From: Bosea sp. AS-1
GTDB lineage: Bacteria > Pseudomonadota > Alphaproteobacteria > Rhizobiales > Beijerinckiaceae
Assembly (NCBI RefSeq): GCF_002220095.1
Contig: NZ_CP022372.1
Coordinates: 2,018,501 to 2,082,500 of the forward strand
DNA length: 64,000 bases
Reading direction: 5' to 3'
Part shown: one piece after another, positions 9,179 through 20,197 of the stretch
Position numbering within the stretch: position 1 is the stretch's first letter
How the letters are laid out: each line of letters begins with the position of its first letter
Position numbers and translations under genes: made by a program
Notes under the pieces: generated by a model
Databases searched by the model: none
What the model saw: only the letters and a program-made list of their open reading frames with translations
What the model was told of the DNA's origin: nothing

Positions 9179-10567
9179 TTAGACCTTCGGCGCTTCGCCC
9201 GAACCGATATCCCAGTAGAGCCCGGCCATGGCGGTGAGCCCTTCGCGGGCGATGGCGACCGGCAGGTGCTCGTCCGGCGCGTGCTGCTGGCAGCCGGGGT
9301 AGGAGTGCGGCACCCAGATGGTGCGCAGCTTCAGGACCTCGGCGAAGATGTCGTTGGGCAGCGAGCCGCCGAGATTGGGCAGCAGCGCTGGTTTCTTGCC
9401 CGTGCTCTTGGCGATCGAGTCGATGGTGAACTGGACCCAGACGTCGTCGGGGTCGAGTCGCGTCGCACCGAAGCGTTCCGTGCCGGGTGTCACGATCTCA
9501 ACCATGGAGAAGCCGTGGCGGTCGAGATGACGGCGCAGCGCCGGGATCACATCATGCGGATCGATGCCGACGACGAAGCGCAGGCCGCAGCGGGCCCAGG
9601 CGCTCGGAGGTACGGCGTTGACCGGCGTTTCCGGCACACCCGACTTCATCGCCAGTACGTCGAAGGAGCACCAGCCGAAGACCTGCTCGGCCGGAGAGAG
9701 ACCAGCCTCGCCCCAGTTCGGATCGATGGTCGGACCATCGGGGCCGCCATCGACCTCGCAATCGGCAAGCGCGCGTCGCACCGAGGCGGGCAGCTCCTTC
9801 GGGACCCATTCATGGATCCGGATCTGGCCGGTGGGCGAGGTGATCGAGGCGATGGCGTGGACGAGCTGGATCGCCGGGTCCGAAAGCAGGCCACCCCAGT
9901 TGCCGGAATGGTGGCCGGCGTCGCGGGCGTTGATCTGCAGGTCGAAGGTGATGACGCCGCGGGCGCCGAGGAAGACGGTCGGGCGCTCGGCATTGAGGCG
10001 CGGCCCGTCGGAGGCGATCAGGATATCGGCCTTGAGCAGCTCGGCTTCATCGGCGCAGAGCTCGCGCAGGCCGGGCGAGCCCGATTCCTCACCCATTTCG
10101 ATCAGGTACTTGGCGTTGAAGCCGAGCTTGCCGCGCGTCTCCAGCACGGCGCGCAGGCCGTTCAGGTTGATCAAGTGCTGGCCCTTGTTGTCGACGACGC
10201 CGCGGCCATACCAGCGGCCGTTCTTCTCGACGAGCTTCCAGGGCGAGAGACCTTCGCTCCACTGTGCGTCGAGGCCGCGAATGACGTCGCCATGGCCGTA
10301 GCCGAGGATGGTCGGCAGGGCAGGGTCCTCGATGCGCTCGGCATAGAGGAAGGGTCCCTTGGCCCTGGGATGCGTCAGGATGCGGCAGGTGAAGCCGAGC
10401 TTCTCCAGCAGCGGGCGCATCTCCAGATCGAGATATTCGGAGAGGACCGGGGCACGGTTGGGATTCTGGCTCTCGCTGGGCATCGCGACGAGGCGGCCGA
10501 GGTCGCTCTTCATGCGGCCTGAATCGAAATAGTCCTGTGCGGTCGCGATCGCCTGCGCGCGGGTCAT
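9179..10567 (-). CDS. M20-family metallopeptidase
   Basis: A zinc peptidase/deacylase of the ArgE/DapE/carnosinase-like family, 462 residues. The di-metal ligands are visible in order: His92 in GYGHGDV, Asp126 in GVVDNKGQ, Glu160/161 in EMGEESGS (general base and ligand), Asp187 in ASDGP and His430 in QQHAPDEH. The lid/dimer domain is residues about 205-330. ATG 10567 is chosen because the family begins near MTRAQAIATAQDYF; the longer upstream frame is composition noise. It is likely a cytoplasmic dipeptidase, but the substrate cannot be deduced. Divergent from the helicase gene. Confidence 0.88.
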   Translation of the reverse strand: MTRAQAIATAQDYFDSGRMKSDLGRLVAMPSESQNPNRAPVLSEYLDLEMRPLLEKLGFTCRILTHPRAKGPFLYAERIEDPALPTILGYGHGDVIRGLDAQWSEGLSPWKLVEKNGRWYGRGVVDNKGQHLINLNGLRAVLETRGKLGFNAKYLIEMGEESGSPGLRELCADEAELLKADILIASDGPRLNAERPTVFLGARGVITFDLQINARDAGHHSGNWGGLLSDPAIQLVHAIASITSPTGQIRIHEWVPKELPASVRRALADCEVDGGPDGPTIDPNWGEAGLSPAEQVFGWCSFDVLAMKSGVPETPVNAVPPSAWARCGLRFVVGIDPHDVIPALRRHLDRHGFSMVEIVTPGTERFGATRLDPDDVWVQFTIDSIAKSTGKKPALLPNLGGSLPNDIFAEVLKLRTIWVPHSYPGCQQHAPDEHLPVAIAREGLTAMAGLYWDIGSGEAPKV

Positions 10568-10702
10568 GCTGGTCTTCCCTTCGGATTCGAGGCCGCCACA
10601 GTGCCGGTGGACGCAAGCCTCCGCCAGTGCCAAGAGACGGGGCACGCCATGCCCGGCGATCAGAGCCGCGGCGTGCCTGTCGGGAGATCTGCTGCCTCGC
10701 TC

Positions 10703-12106
10703 ATGACGTTTATCCCTCACCCTCATCAGCTCGTCGCGCGCGACGCCATCCTTGCCGCGCGGGCGAAGGGGGCGGCGGGCTTCCTGCTGGGCGACCTCAC
10801 GGGGCTCGGCAAGACGCTTTCCGCCTGGCTCGCGCTTTCGGCCATGCCGGAGGAGGAGATCCTGGTGATCTGCCCGAAGGGCGCGATCCCGCAATGGCGG
10901 CGGACCATCGCGCTGTCGGGTCTGCCGGCAAAGCGCGTGACGCTGATGAATTTCGAGAAGACGAAATCGCTGCTGGCGCCGCCGGCCGACAGCAAGAAAC
11001 GCTCGACACGGGCGAAGAACAACGAGCTGGCAAAGCTCGGTACGCCGAAACGGATCTGGCCGCTGGTGGTGATCGACGAGGCGCACCGCATCCGCAACCC
11101 GTATTCACAGCAGGGGCTGGTCTGCCGCCAAATGGCGGCGCGGGCCGATTTCACGATCTATATGAGCGCGACGGCCGGGCAGTCGCCGCATGAGCTGTCC
11201 TATCTCGCGCCGCTTCTGGCCAGGGCGGCCGGCATGCCGAGCGCCGATCTAGACGGCTTCCGGGCGCTGATGAAGCGGCTGAAGATCGGCAAGGCCAAGG
11301 GGCGCTGGAAGAACTGGAGCTGGGAGCCGAACGAAACCGATCGCAAGGCGATGGCCGCGCTGCTCTATCGCGGCGCGAACGCCATCGGCCTGCGGCGCCG
11401 GCCGGAGGAGATCGCCGGCTGGCCGGAGGTGCAGCGGGAACTGACGCCGGTCTCGTTGGATGGCGCCGCGCGCAGGCTCTACGAGGCGACCTGGCGGGAG
11501 TTTCGCAAGGAGCTGGGGCTCGCCGGCGGCTCGACGCGCAAGCCGCAGGGTTGGGCCGCTGATCTGCGCTTCCGGCAGAAGGCGAGCCTGCTGCGCATCC
11601 CCGGCACCGCCGATTTCTGCGAGGACCTGCTTGGCAATGACGAGCAGGTGGCGATCTCGGTCTCCTTCCTCGAAACCAGCGCGATGCTGGCCGAGACGCT
11701 GAGCGGGCGCGGCTGGCGCACGGCTGAGATCAATGGCGAGCGCTCGGGCGCGCAGAACGAGGAGACGCGCATCGCCTTCCAGACCGGGCAGCTCGATGCG
11801 GTGATCTTCACCGTGACCGAGTCGATCTCATTGCATCGCGGCGAGATGGCGGGCGGGGAGCGGGAGAGGGCGCTCGTCATCCACGACATGCGCCACAGCG
11901 CGATCCAGCTCCAGCAGATCGAGGGGCGTTGCCATCGCGATGGCCAGCACGCGACGATCTTCTACACCTATGCCGAGGATACGGTGGAGGAGGCGATTGC
12001 CGGGACGGTCATCCAGCGCATGGCGGCGATGGAAGGGCTGGCGGGTGACGACACGCGAATGCTCGAGGCGATCGCCCAGATCGTCGAGGGGCGTGCGGCG
12101 GCCTGA
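10703..12106 (+). CDS. SNF2/DEAH-type helicase-like ATPase
   Basis: A 467-residue superfamily 2 protein. Motif I is DLTGLGKT (31-38), motif II is VVIDEAHRIRN, motif III is MSAT, and motif VI is QQIEGRCHRDGQ near residue 410. The two RecA lobes are present but no accessory DNA-binding, nuclease or methyltransferase domain is seen. DLTGLGKT differs from the usual DEMGLGKT of SNF2 remodelers. The gene stands alone, with no recognisable restriction or defence partner. ATG 10703 (MTFIPHPHQ) is chosen because a Q-motif-like PHQ precedes motif I. Its role is unknown; it could come from a phage or integrated element. Confidence 0.8.
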   Translation: MTFIPHPHQLVARDAILAARAKGAAGFLLGDLTGLGKTLSAWLALSAMPEEEILVICPKGAIPQWRRTIALSGLPAKRVTLMNFEKTKSLLAPPADSKKRSTRAKNNELAKLGTPKRIWPLVVIDEAHRIRNPYSQQGLVCRQMAARADFTIYMSATAGQSPHELSYLAPLLARAAGMPSADLDGFRALMKRLKIGKAKGRWKNWSWEPNETDRKAMAALLYRGANAIGLRRRPEEIAGWPEVQRELTPVSLDGAARRLYEATWREFRKELGLAGGSTRKPQGWAADLRFRQKASLLRIPGTADFCEDLLGNDEQVAISVSFLETSAMLAETLSGRGWRTAEINGERSGAQNEETRIAFQTGQLDAVIFTVTESISLHRGEMAGGERERALVIHDMRHSAIQLQQIEGRCHRDGQHATIFYTYAEDTVEEAIAGTVIQRMAAMEGLAGDDTRMLEAIAQIVEGRAAA

Positions 12107-12119
12107 AGGCCTTCCAGTA

Positions 12120-12278
12120 TTATTGCCGCGCGCGCTCGCCGAGATCCTTGGCACCTTCGACCGAGGATTGGGTCAGCCGCACGATGCTGTTCCAGGCGTC
12201 GCGCGTGTAGGCGCCCTGATGCACAATGGCGTCGTAGCCGACCACCAGCACGATGATGAGCAGAAGCACGCGGAACAC
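12120..12278 (-). CDS. Small membrane protein, 52 residues
   Basis: A short frame starts at GTG 12278, nine bases after GAGGGAG. The product has one hydrophobic helix at the N-terminus (FRVLLLIIVLVVGYDAIV) and a polar amphipathic tail with AYTRDAWNSIVRLTQSSVE. It fills the gap between the helicase and the allantoinase fusion gene, and its codon use matches neighbouring genes. No family is recognised. Confidence 0.6.
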   Translation of the reverse strand: MFRVLLLIIVLVVGYDAIVHQGAYTRDAWNSIVRLTQSSVEGAKDLGERARQ

Positions 12279-12367
12279 GAAAGACACTCCCTCGATAGCG
12301 TCGCATCAACGCCGCGTTCAAGGGAGGGTTCCCGTGCCGGGCCGCGGTGAGCAGCCGCAGGCCAGTT

Positions 12368-13792
12368 TCAGCCGGTGGGCAGCAGCTCCTTCAGTCGCAG
12401 CAAGGCGATCTTTTCGACCTGCTTCAGCGCCGTCGCGAATTCCTGTTCCGGCGTGTTTTTCAGGCGCTCCTCGAAGGCGGTGAGGATCTCGGCCTTGGCG
12501 GCTCCCTTTACCGCCATGATGAAGGGGATGCCGAAGCGGGCCTTGTAGGCCTCGTTCAGCGCCGTGAAGCGGACCCGCTCGTCGCTGGTCAGCCGGTCGA
12601 GCCCGGCCGAAGCCTGCTCGCCGGTCGATTCGGGAGTCAGCTCGCCGGCTGCCGCCAGCTTGCCCGCCAGGTCGGGATGGGCGGCGAGCAAGGCCTTCTG
12701 CCTGTCGGAGGCGGCCTTGCGCATCACGGCGGTCATGGCGGCATGGAGCCCTTCGGCTGTGTCCTGGGCCGGCGTGAGCCCGGCGTCGTAGGTCGCCTCG
12801 GCGATCCAGGGGGAATGCTCCCAGACGCGGCCATAGACCTCGGTGAACAGGGCCTTCGGGAGTTTCGAGGGCACGTAGCCGCCCACCGGCGGATGTGTCC
12901 TGACCCAGTGGCGGGCGATGTCGAGCCGGGTCGCGACCCAGACTCTGTCATGGCTCTTCACATAATCGAGGAAGCGGGCGAGCGCGGCGGCGCGGCCGGG
13001 TCGGCCGACGAGGCGGCAATGCAGGCCGACCGACATCATCTTCGGGGCGGTCTCGCCCTCGGCATAGAGCGTGTCGAAGGAGTCCTTCAGATAGGCGAAG
13101 AACTGGTCGCCGGCATTGAAGCCCTGCGGCGTGGCGAAGCGCATGTCATTGGCGTCGAGCGTATAGGGCACGGCGAGTTGCGGTCCCTTCGGTCCGACGA
13201 GCCAATAGGGCAATTCGTCGGCATAGACGTCGGCCGTGTAGAGGAAGCCGCCTTCCTCCATGGTGAGCGGGATCGTGTTCTGCGAGGTGCGGCCCTGGTA
13301 GCAGCCGAGGGGGCGCTCGCCGGCCAGTTCAGTCTGGATGCGGATCGCCTCCTGGATGTCGGCGCGCTCGCGCTCCTTCGGTGTGTCACGGTAGTCGATC
13401 CATTTCAGGCCATGGGTCGCGATCTCCCAACCGGCCTCCTGCATCGAGCCGACGATCTCCGGGTAGCGGGCGAGCGCACTCGCCACCGCAAAAACGGTCA
13501 CCGGCAGGTTGCGCTCGGTGAACATCCGCCACAGCCGCCAGTAGCCGGCGCGGGAGCCATATTCGTAGATCGACTCCATGTTCATGTGGCGCTGGCCCGG
13601 CCAGGGGGCGGCGCCGACGATCTCGGACAGGAAGGCCTCGGAGGCGGCGTCCCCGTGCAGGACGCAGTTCTCGCCGCCTTCCTCGTAATTGATCACGAAC
13701 TGGACGGCGATGCGGGCCTCTCCCGGCCAATGCGGGTGGGGTGGGGTGCGGCCATAGCCCTTGAGGTCGCGCGGATAGGTCGTCTGGCTCAT
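12368..13792 (-). CDS. puuE: Allantoinase PuuE fused to OHCU decarboxylase UraD
   Basis: A 474-residue bifunctional ureide enzyme. Residues 1-305 are a cofactor-poor polysaccharide-deacetylase-like allantoinase of the PuuE type (YPRDLKGYGRTPPHPHWPG, NMESIYEYGSRAGYWRL, ATHGLKWIDY). Residues 310-474 are 2-oxo-4-hydroxy-4-carboxy-5-ureidoimidazoline decarboxylase, recognised by EHSPWIAE, HPDLAGKLA, EQASAGLDRL and the FGIPFIMAVKG segment. One chain would thus make (S)-allantoin and open its ring to allantoate. The gene follows uraH with a 4-bp gap, so the three steps after urate oxidation lie in two linked genes. Fusion is seen directly; activities are from family knowledge. Confidence 0.92.
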   Translation of the reverse strand: MSQTTYPRDLKGYGRTPPHPHWPGEARIAVQFVINYEEGGENCVLHGDAASEAFLSEIVGAAPWPGQRHMNMESIYEYGSRAGYWRLWRMFTERNLPVTVFAVASALARYPEIVGSMQEAGWEIATHGLKWIDYRDTPKERERADIQEAIRIQTELAGERPLGCYQGRTSQNTIPLTMEEGGFLYTADVYADELPYWLVGPKGPQLAVPYTLDANDMRFATPQGFNAGDQFFAYLKDSFDTLYAEGETAPKMMSVGLHCRLVGRPGRAAALARFLDYVKSHDRVWVATRLDIARHWVRTHPPVGGYVPSKLPKALFTEVYGRVWEHSPWIAEATYDAGLTPAQDTAEGLHAAMTAVMRKAASDRQKALLAAHPDLAGKLAAAGELTPESTGEQASAGLDRLTSDERVRFTALNEAYKARFGIPFIMAVKGAAKAEILTAFEERLKNTPEQEFATALKQVEKIALLRLKELLPTG

Positions 13793-13796
13793 GGGT

Positions 13797-14150
13797 CTAG
13801 CTGCCGCGATAGGTGGAATAGCTCCAGGGCGAGGCCAGGAGCGGGACGTGATAATGGCCCTCCGGCTCGGCGATGCCGAAGCGGATAGGGACGATGTCGA
13901 GGAAGGGGGGAGCGGGCAGGGCGGTGCCGAGCCCTCGGAAATAGGCGCCGATCGCGAAGCTCAATTCATAGGAGCCGGGTGTCAGCGTCCCGGTGAGGAG
14001 CGGGGCGTCGGTGCGGCCATTGGCATTGGTGACGGCTTGCGCCAGCTGCGCGCGGGTTCCGTCGGAGTTCAACCGCTCCAGCGTGATCGCGATGCCGGCG
14101 GCGGGCCGGCCGTTCACCGTGTCGAGCACATGCGTCGAGAGACGTCCCAT
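13797..14150 (-). CDS. uraH: 5-hydroxyisourate hydrolase
   Basis: A transthyretin-like enzyme of 117 residues that hydrolyses 5-hydroxyisourate to OHCU. It begins with [16 protein letters not shown] (catalytic His) and ends with the diagnostic YRGS tetrapeptide; [19 protein letters not shown] is a nearly exact family C-terminus. Length is normal and there is no signal peptide. It is the first gene of the minus-strand pair with puuE-uraD and is divergent from puuD across 238 bp. Confidence 0.96.
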   Translation of the reverse strand: MGRLSTHVLDTVNGRPAAGIAITLERLNSDGTRAQLAQAVTNANGRTDAPLLTGTLTPGSYELSFAIGAYFRGLGTALPAPPFLDIVPIRFGIAEPEGHYHVPLLASPWSYSTYRGS

Positions 14151-14388
14151 CCCTGTCCTTCTCCTGCGGCACGTCGGCTCGGCGGGCCGATTCCGGAAAC
14201 GGTTTGCGCGAGTTTAGAACCGCGCTTCGGAAAAGGGATATCGGCTTTTGCGACAAGATCATGTTCCCGGATGTCGATCCATCGGGGCGTCGTGGTGATT
14301 TCGGGCGAAGCCAAAGCAGGCTAGCGTTGGACGCCGGAGTGCATCCTCCGGATTCGCGTCCACCACCAGCCTCGCGGAGCGAAGCGCC
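14151..14388. other. uraH/puuD divergent intergenic region
   Basis: This 238-bp gap must hold both promoters. The one clear structure is a 6-bp inverted repeat, CCGGAG (14334-14339) and CTCCGG (14346-14351), about 40 bp before puuD, which could be an operator or a 5'-UTR hairpin. No regulator gene is adjacent. Confidence 0.4.
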
Positions 14389-15627
14389 ATGCTCAGCGCC
14401 TATCTGATGGAATGGGGCAGCATGATGCTGCGCTGGCTCCACGTCATCACGGCCATCGCCTGGATCGGCTCCTCCTTCTTCTTCATCCATCTCGATGCCT
14501 CCTTGCGGCCGTCATCCGACATCCCCCCGGGCACAGGCGGGCGCGCCTGGCAGGTGCATGGCGGCGGTTTCTACGAGATGCGCAAATACATGGTGGCGCC
14601 GGCCGTGATGCCGGCGGAGCTGACCTGGCACAAATGGCAGAGCTACTGGACCTGGATCTCCGGCTTCTTCCTGCTGGTCTGGGTCTATTACGCGCAGTCG
14701 GAGCTCTACCTGATCGACCCGGCGGTGATGCAGCTCTCGCCCGTCGCGGCGGGGGCGATCGGCATCGCGGCGCTGGTCGTCGGCTGGCTGATCTACGACT
14801 GGATGTGCCGCTCGCCGCTCGGCCGGCACGACGTGCTGCTCGGGCTGATCGGCTTCGGCTATGTCGTGGCGGCAAGCTGGGCTTTCGCCCATGTCTTCTC
14901 CGGACGCGGCGCGCTGATCCATACCGGCGCGCTGATGGCGACCATCATGACCGCCAACGTCTTCTTCAACATCATGCCGGGGCAGCGGAAGGTGATCGCC
15001 GCGCTGACCGCCGGCGAAAAGCCCGATCCGAAATACGGCAAGGCCGCCAAGCAGCGCTCGACGCACAACAACTACATCACCCTGCCGGTGCTGTTCCTGA
15101 TGCTGTCGAACCACTATCCGGTGACCTACGCCAACGCGGCGGTGATCCCGCTGCTGGTGGCATTGGTGATCGTGGCCGGCGCGCTGATCAGGCACTTCTT
15201 CAACGTACGCCATGCCGACCACGCGAAATCGCCGTGGTGGTGCTGGGCGGTCGCGATCCTGGCGCTGTGGCTCGTCTTCTGGGTGGCGATGTCGTCCTCG
15301 CCGGGCGGGCGCGAGCAGCTCGGCCTGAAGCCGCGCGAGCCGGGCAAGCCTGTGCTCTTGGCGGGCATGAGCCTGCCGCCGGCCGAGGTGACGAACATCG
15401 TCACCGGGCGCTGCGCGATGTGCCACGCGCCCGAGCCGTCCTGGCCCGGTATCCAGATCGCGCCGAAGGGCGTGTTGCTCGACGGGCCGGAGCAGATCGC
15501 CATGCACGCCCGCGCCATTCGGACGCAGGCGGTGATGACCCATGCCATGCCGCCCAACAACCTCTCCGGCATGACGGCCGGCGAGAGGCGGGTTCTGGCT
15601 GCCTGGCTCGCTGAAACGCCGCGTTGA
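14389..15627 (+). CDS. puuD: Membrane urate oxidase with cytochrome c domain
   Basis: Oxidises urate to 5-hydroxyisourate and passes electrons to a cytochrome c, unlike soluble uricase. The 412-residue protein has about eight transmembrane helices (residues 10-305) with helix histidines (WLHVITAIAWIGSSFFFIHLD, HNNYITLPV, SNHYP), then a C-terminal periplasmic cytochrome c domain with CAMCH at 342-346 and a Met ligand candidate in THAMPPNN. This domain architecture is the PuuD type found in Alphaproteobacteria. Divergent placement next to uraH and puuE-uraD supports the assignment. Coupling to respiration instead of H2O2 formation is established family knowledge. Confidence 0.95.
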   Translation: MLSAYLMEWGSMMLRWLHVITAIAWIGSSFFFIHLDASLRPSSDIPPGTGGRAWQVHGGGFYEMRKYMVAPAVMPAELTWHKWQSYWTWISGFFLLVWVYYAQSELYLIDPAVMQLSPVAAGAIGIAALVVGWLIYDWMCRSPLGRHDVLLGLIGFGYVVAASWAFAHVFSGRGALIHTGALMATIMTANVFFNIMPGQRKVIAALTAGEKPDPKYGKAAKQRSTHNNYITLPVLFLMLSNHYPVTYANAAVIPLLVALVIVAGALIRHFFNVRHADHAKSPWWCWAVAILALWLVFWVAMSSSPGGREQLGLKPREPGKPVLLAGMSLPPAEVTNIVTGRCAMCHAPEPSWPGIQIAPKGVLLDGPEQIAMHARAIRTQAVMTHAMPPNNLSGMTAGERRVLAAWLAETPR

Positions 15628-15827
15628 TGCAGGTTTTGCGCGTTCCTTGCCGTCGCCCGGTGATCGCTGTTTCGACGATCGGTTTCGGTCTTCGTTCAGC
15701 TTTTGCGCAATTGGCTCACGAGTCCGTGATCGCGTTCAGTTTCGGTTCATCTGCTCACCGCCACTGTTGCGTCCCACAGACAGGCTGGAGGCAGGCTCCA
15801 TGAAGGAGCCGTCCGCGCCTTGGGACC

Positions 15828-18350
15828 GTGGGGGTCCAGTTGAGACGCTTGGATGCAAGGGGCACCAGCTACCTGCTGGCGGCCATCGCTTTCGTCGTGG
15901 CATGGGGCGTCCTGTGCTGGCCCTGGCTTTCGGGGTCGGTAACGATTCCGTTCGATGCCAAGGCGCACTTCCAGGCGCAGGTCGAGTTCCTGGCGCGGGC
16001 GATCCATTCCGGCCAGTCGCCTTTCTGGAACCATAACGTCTTCGCCGGTTCGCCTCAGGTCGCGGATCCGCAATCCCTCATCTTCTCACCGGCGATCCTG
16101 CTGGCGCTGCTCTCGCCGGCGCCGAGTTTCCGCATGGTCGATGCCTTCGTGCTGCTGCATCTGCTGGCGGCCGGCTTCGCGGTCATCATGTTCTTCAAGG
16201 ATCGCGGCTGGCATCCGGCCGGCGGACTGCTGGCCGCGCTCGTCTTCGCCTTCGGCGCCTCGGCCTCCTGGCGTATCCAGCATATCGGGCAGATCGAAAG
16301 TCTCGCGTTCTTCGCCATCGCCTTCTGGCTGACGGCGCGGATGCTGCAGCGGAATTCGGCCTGGGCTGGACTCTTCGCCGGGCTTTCGGCCGGGCTGATG
16401 GTGCTGAAGCCGGACCAGGTCGCGATGCTCGGCGGCTATGTGCTGATCGGCATGGTGCTGGCGCATTGGATCGCGGGCGGCTGGCCGGCGATCCGTGGCT
16501 CGCTGCTGCCTGCCGCGCTGGCGAGCGTTGCCGGAATGGCCGTGATCGCGATGCCGCTGCTCTGGACCTGGCTGTTCGCCGAGGCGACGACACGGCCGGA
16601 GATCAGCCTGGGTGTGGCGACCTCGGGCTCGCTGCACCCGGCTTCGCTGCTGACCGCCTTCATCGGCGATCTGTTCGGCGCCAAGGATCCGAAGGTCGAG
16701 TTCTGGGGGCCGTACCTCAATCCGAACTGGGTGAAGGACCTCGCGCTCTCGCAGAACATGGCGCAGGTCTATATGGGCGCGCTGCCGATGCTGCTGCTGA
16801 TCGCGCCCGGGCTGACACGCGGCTGGCTCTGGGACAAGGCGGTGCGGCCGCTGACGCTGCTCTTCCTGTTCATGGTGCTCTATGCGCTCGGGCGCTATAC
16901 GCCGTTCTTCGAGGCCACTTACGACTATCTGCCCGGCGTGAAGATGTTCCGCCGGCCGGCCGATGCGACCTTCCTGATCGGCGCGCTCGGCGCGGTGCTT
17001 GCCGGCTATGTGCTGCACCGGATGCTGACGGCCGAGAATATCTCCTTCCGCCGCGACCTGGCGATCGGCGGAGCGGTCGTGCTGGCGATCGTGCTCGGCG
17101 CGGTCCTGTTGTCGCGCAATGAGGGGCATCTCGCCGATGCCTGGAAGCCGGTGGCGATTGCGCTCGGCTGGTTCGGTGCGGCTGTCGCGTTGCTGTTCGT
17201 TCTGCAGCGCTGGCGCGGGGCGCTCGGCCCGGTCGCGGCCGTGGTGCTGGTGACGGGTGTCGTCGCTTCCGACCTCGGCGCCAATAACGGCCCGAACGAA
17301 TCGACGGCGCTGTCGCCGGATCTCTACGACGTGCTGCGGCCGACGACGCGCAACCAGACCATCGCGCTCATCAAGCAGCTGACGGCGCAGCCGGCCGGTT
17401 CGCCGCGGCGCGACCGGGTGGAGCTGCTCGGCATGGGCTTCGAATGGCCGAATGCCGGCATGGTGCACGGTTTCGACCATACGCTGGGCTACAACCCCCT
17501 GCGCCTGGAGGATTTCTCGGAAGCCGTCGGCACCGGAGACGGCATCGCCCGGCCGGCCGATCGCAAGTTCACGCCGCTCTTCCCCTCCTATCACAGCCAG
17601 CTCGCGAACCTGCTCGGCCTGCGCTACATCGCCTCGCCCGTACCGATCGAGCAGGTCGACCGCACGCTGCATGACGGCGATCTCAAGCTGCTGGCGCGTA
17701 CCAAGCAGGGCTATGTCTACGAGAACCCGCATGCGTTGCCGCGGGTGCAGTTCGTCGGCGGCTGGGCGCTTGCCGACTTCGAGAGCATGAAGCTGTCAGG
17801 CCGCTGGCCGGATACCGATCTGGAGCAGGCGGTGCTGCTCGACACCGAGCCGCCGGTTTCCACGCCGGAGGGGCCGGTCTCCGTGCAGGCCGAGGTCAAG
17901 CTTGTGAGCTATCGCAACGCCGCCGTCGAGATCGAGGTGACCACGCCAGCCGCCGGTTTCGTCGTGCTCAACGACGTCTGGCATCCCTGGTGGCGCGCGC
18001 AGGTCGACGGCGTCGATACCGACATCCTGAGGGCCAATGTGCTGTTCCGGGCCGTGCAGGTGCCGGCCGGCACGCACAAGGTGAGCTTCACCTTCCAGCC
18101 GCTGGCAGGAGCCATCGCCGAGCTCGAGGCGCGGTTCGCGCCGAAGGAGCCGGAGGATACCCTGCCTCTGCCGCCGCCGGTCGACCGGAACGAGCCGCAG
18201 GTCGTGATGTCCACTGGCGAGGAGCCGTTCCTGGCGGGGCTGTCGCCCTCAGTTCGCGACTCGCTCGGACTTGGCCCCGTCCAGCGCGGGCCGGCTAGCC
18301 GCAACGGCACCGCCTCGGCCCAGATCTTCGGCGAATCCGAAGCGCACTGA
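15828..18350 (+). CDS. YfhO-like polytopic membrane protein
   Basis: An 840-residue membrane protein. Residues 10-460 contain about 12 helices in a GT-C-like layout, with an early acidic loop (SVTIPFDAKAHFQAQVEF) where GT-C enzymes keep their catalytic Asp, and the FWNHNVFAGSPQVADPQSLIFSP stretch typical of YfhO. Residues 470-770 form an extracytoplasmic domain ending in the conserved VVLNDVWHPWWRAQVDG motif. B. subtilis YfhO is proposed to glycosylate lipoteichoic acid; the substrate in a Gram-negative is unknown. The start may be GTG 15828 or TTG 15840. It stands alone and ends at a convergent hairpin with the FNR gene. Confidence 0.82.
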   Translation: MGVQLRRLDARGTSYLLAAIAFVVAWGVLCWPWLSGSVTIPFDAKAHFQAQVEFLARAIHSGQSPFWNHNVFAGSPQVADPQSLIFSPAILLALLSPAPSFRMVDAFVLLHLLAAGFAVIMFFKDRGWHPAGGLLAALVFAFGASASWRIQHIGQIESLAFFAIAFWLTARMLQRNSAWAGLFAGLSAGLMVLKPDQVAMLGGYVLIGMVLAHWIAGGWPAIRGSLLPAALASVAGMAVIAMPLLWTWLFAEATTRPEISLGVATSGSLHPASLLTAFIGDLFGAKDPKVEFWGPYLNPNWVKDLALSQNMAQVYMGALPMLLLIAPGLTRGWLWDKAVRPLTLLFLFMVLYALGRYTPFFEATYDYLPGVKMFRRPADATFLIGALGAVLAGYVLHRMLTAENISFRRDLAIGGAVVLAIVLGAVLLSRNEGHLADAWKPVAIALGWFGAAVALLFVLQRWRGALGPVAAVVLVTGVVASDLGANNGPNESTALSPDLYDVLRPTTRNQTIALIKQLTAQPAGSPRRDRVELLGMGFEWPNAGMVHGFDHTLGYNPLRLEDFSEAVGTGDGIARPADRKFTPLFPSYHSQLANLLGLRYIASPVPIEQVDRTLHDGDLKLLARTKQGYVYENPHALPRVQFVGGWALADFESMKLSGRWPDTDLEQAVLLDTEPPVSTPEGPVSVQAEVKLVSYRNAAVEIEVTTPAAGFVVLNDVWHPWWRAQVDGVDTDILRANVLFRAVQVPAGTHKVSFTFQPLAGAIAELEARFAPKEPEDTLPLPPPVDRNEPQVVMSTGEEPFLAGLSPSVRDSLGLGPVQRGPASRNGTASAQIFGESEAH

Positions 18351-18364
18351 GCCGGACCCGGTTG

Positions 18365-18388
18365 CCCGTCATCGTAAGCGATGACGGG
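18365..18388. terminator. Bidirectional hairpin between convergent genes
   Basis: CCCGTCATCG and CGATGACGGG form a perfect 10-bp stem with a TAAG loop, between the stop codons of the YfhO-like gene and the ferredoxin reductase gene. No T-run follows on either strand. Confidence 0.55.
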
Positions 18389-18400
18389 GCGGTCGCCGCC

Positions 18401-19989
<1,589 letters not shown>

Positions 19990-20197
19990 CGAGGAAACTC
20001 CGGTTCAGGGCGGGCCATTCCTTTTGCCAGTCTCCCGTGCCGTCGAGAAGGAGGTTTGCAGGTAAACTGTTGTGTGGCCGGGGAGATAATGGGGGCGATC
20101 CGGGGCCGGCGGTTCGCGTAACAGTGGCGGCCTCATGACTGTCTTGCGCAAGACACGTGGAAAAGGCTTGATAGCCTGCCAAACCAAGGAGGTATCC

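Noticed and set aside
12347..13888. 513-codon frame antisense to puuE-uraD
   Set aside because: Shadow of the fusion gene; no family features.
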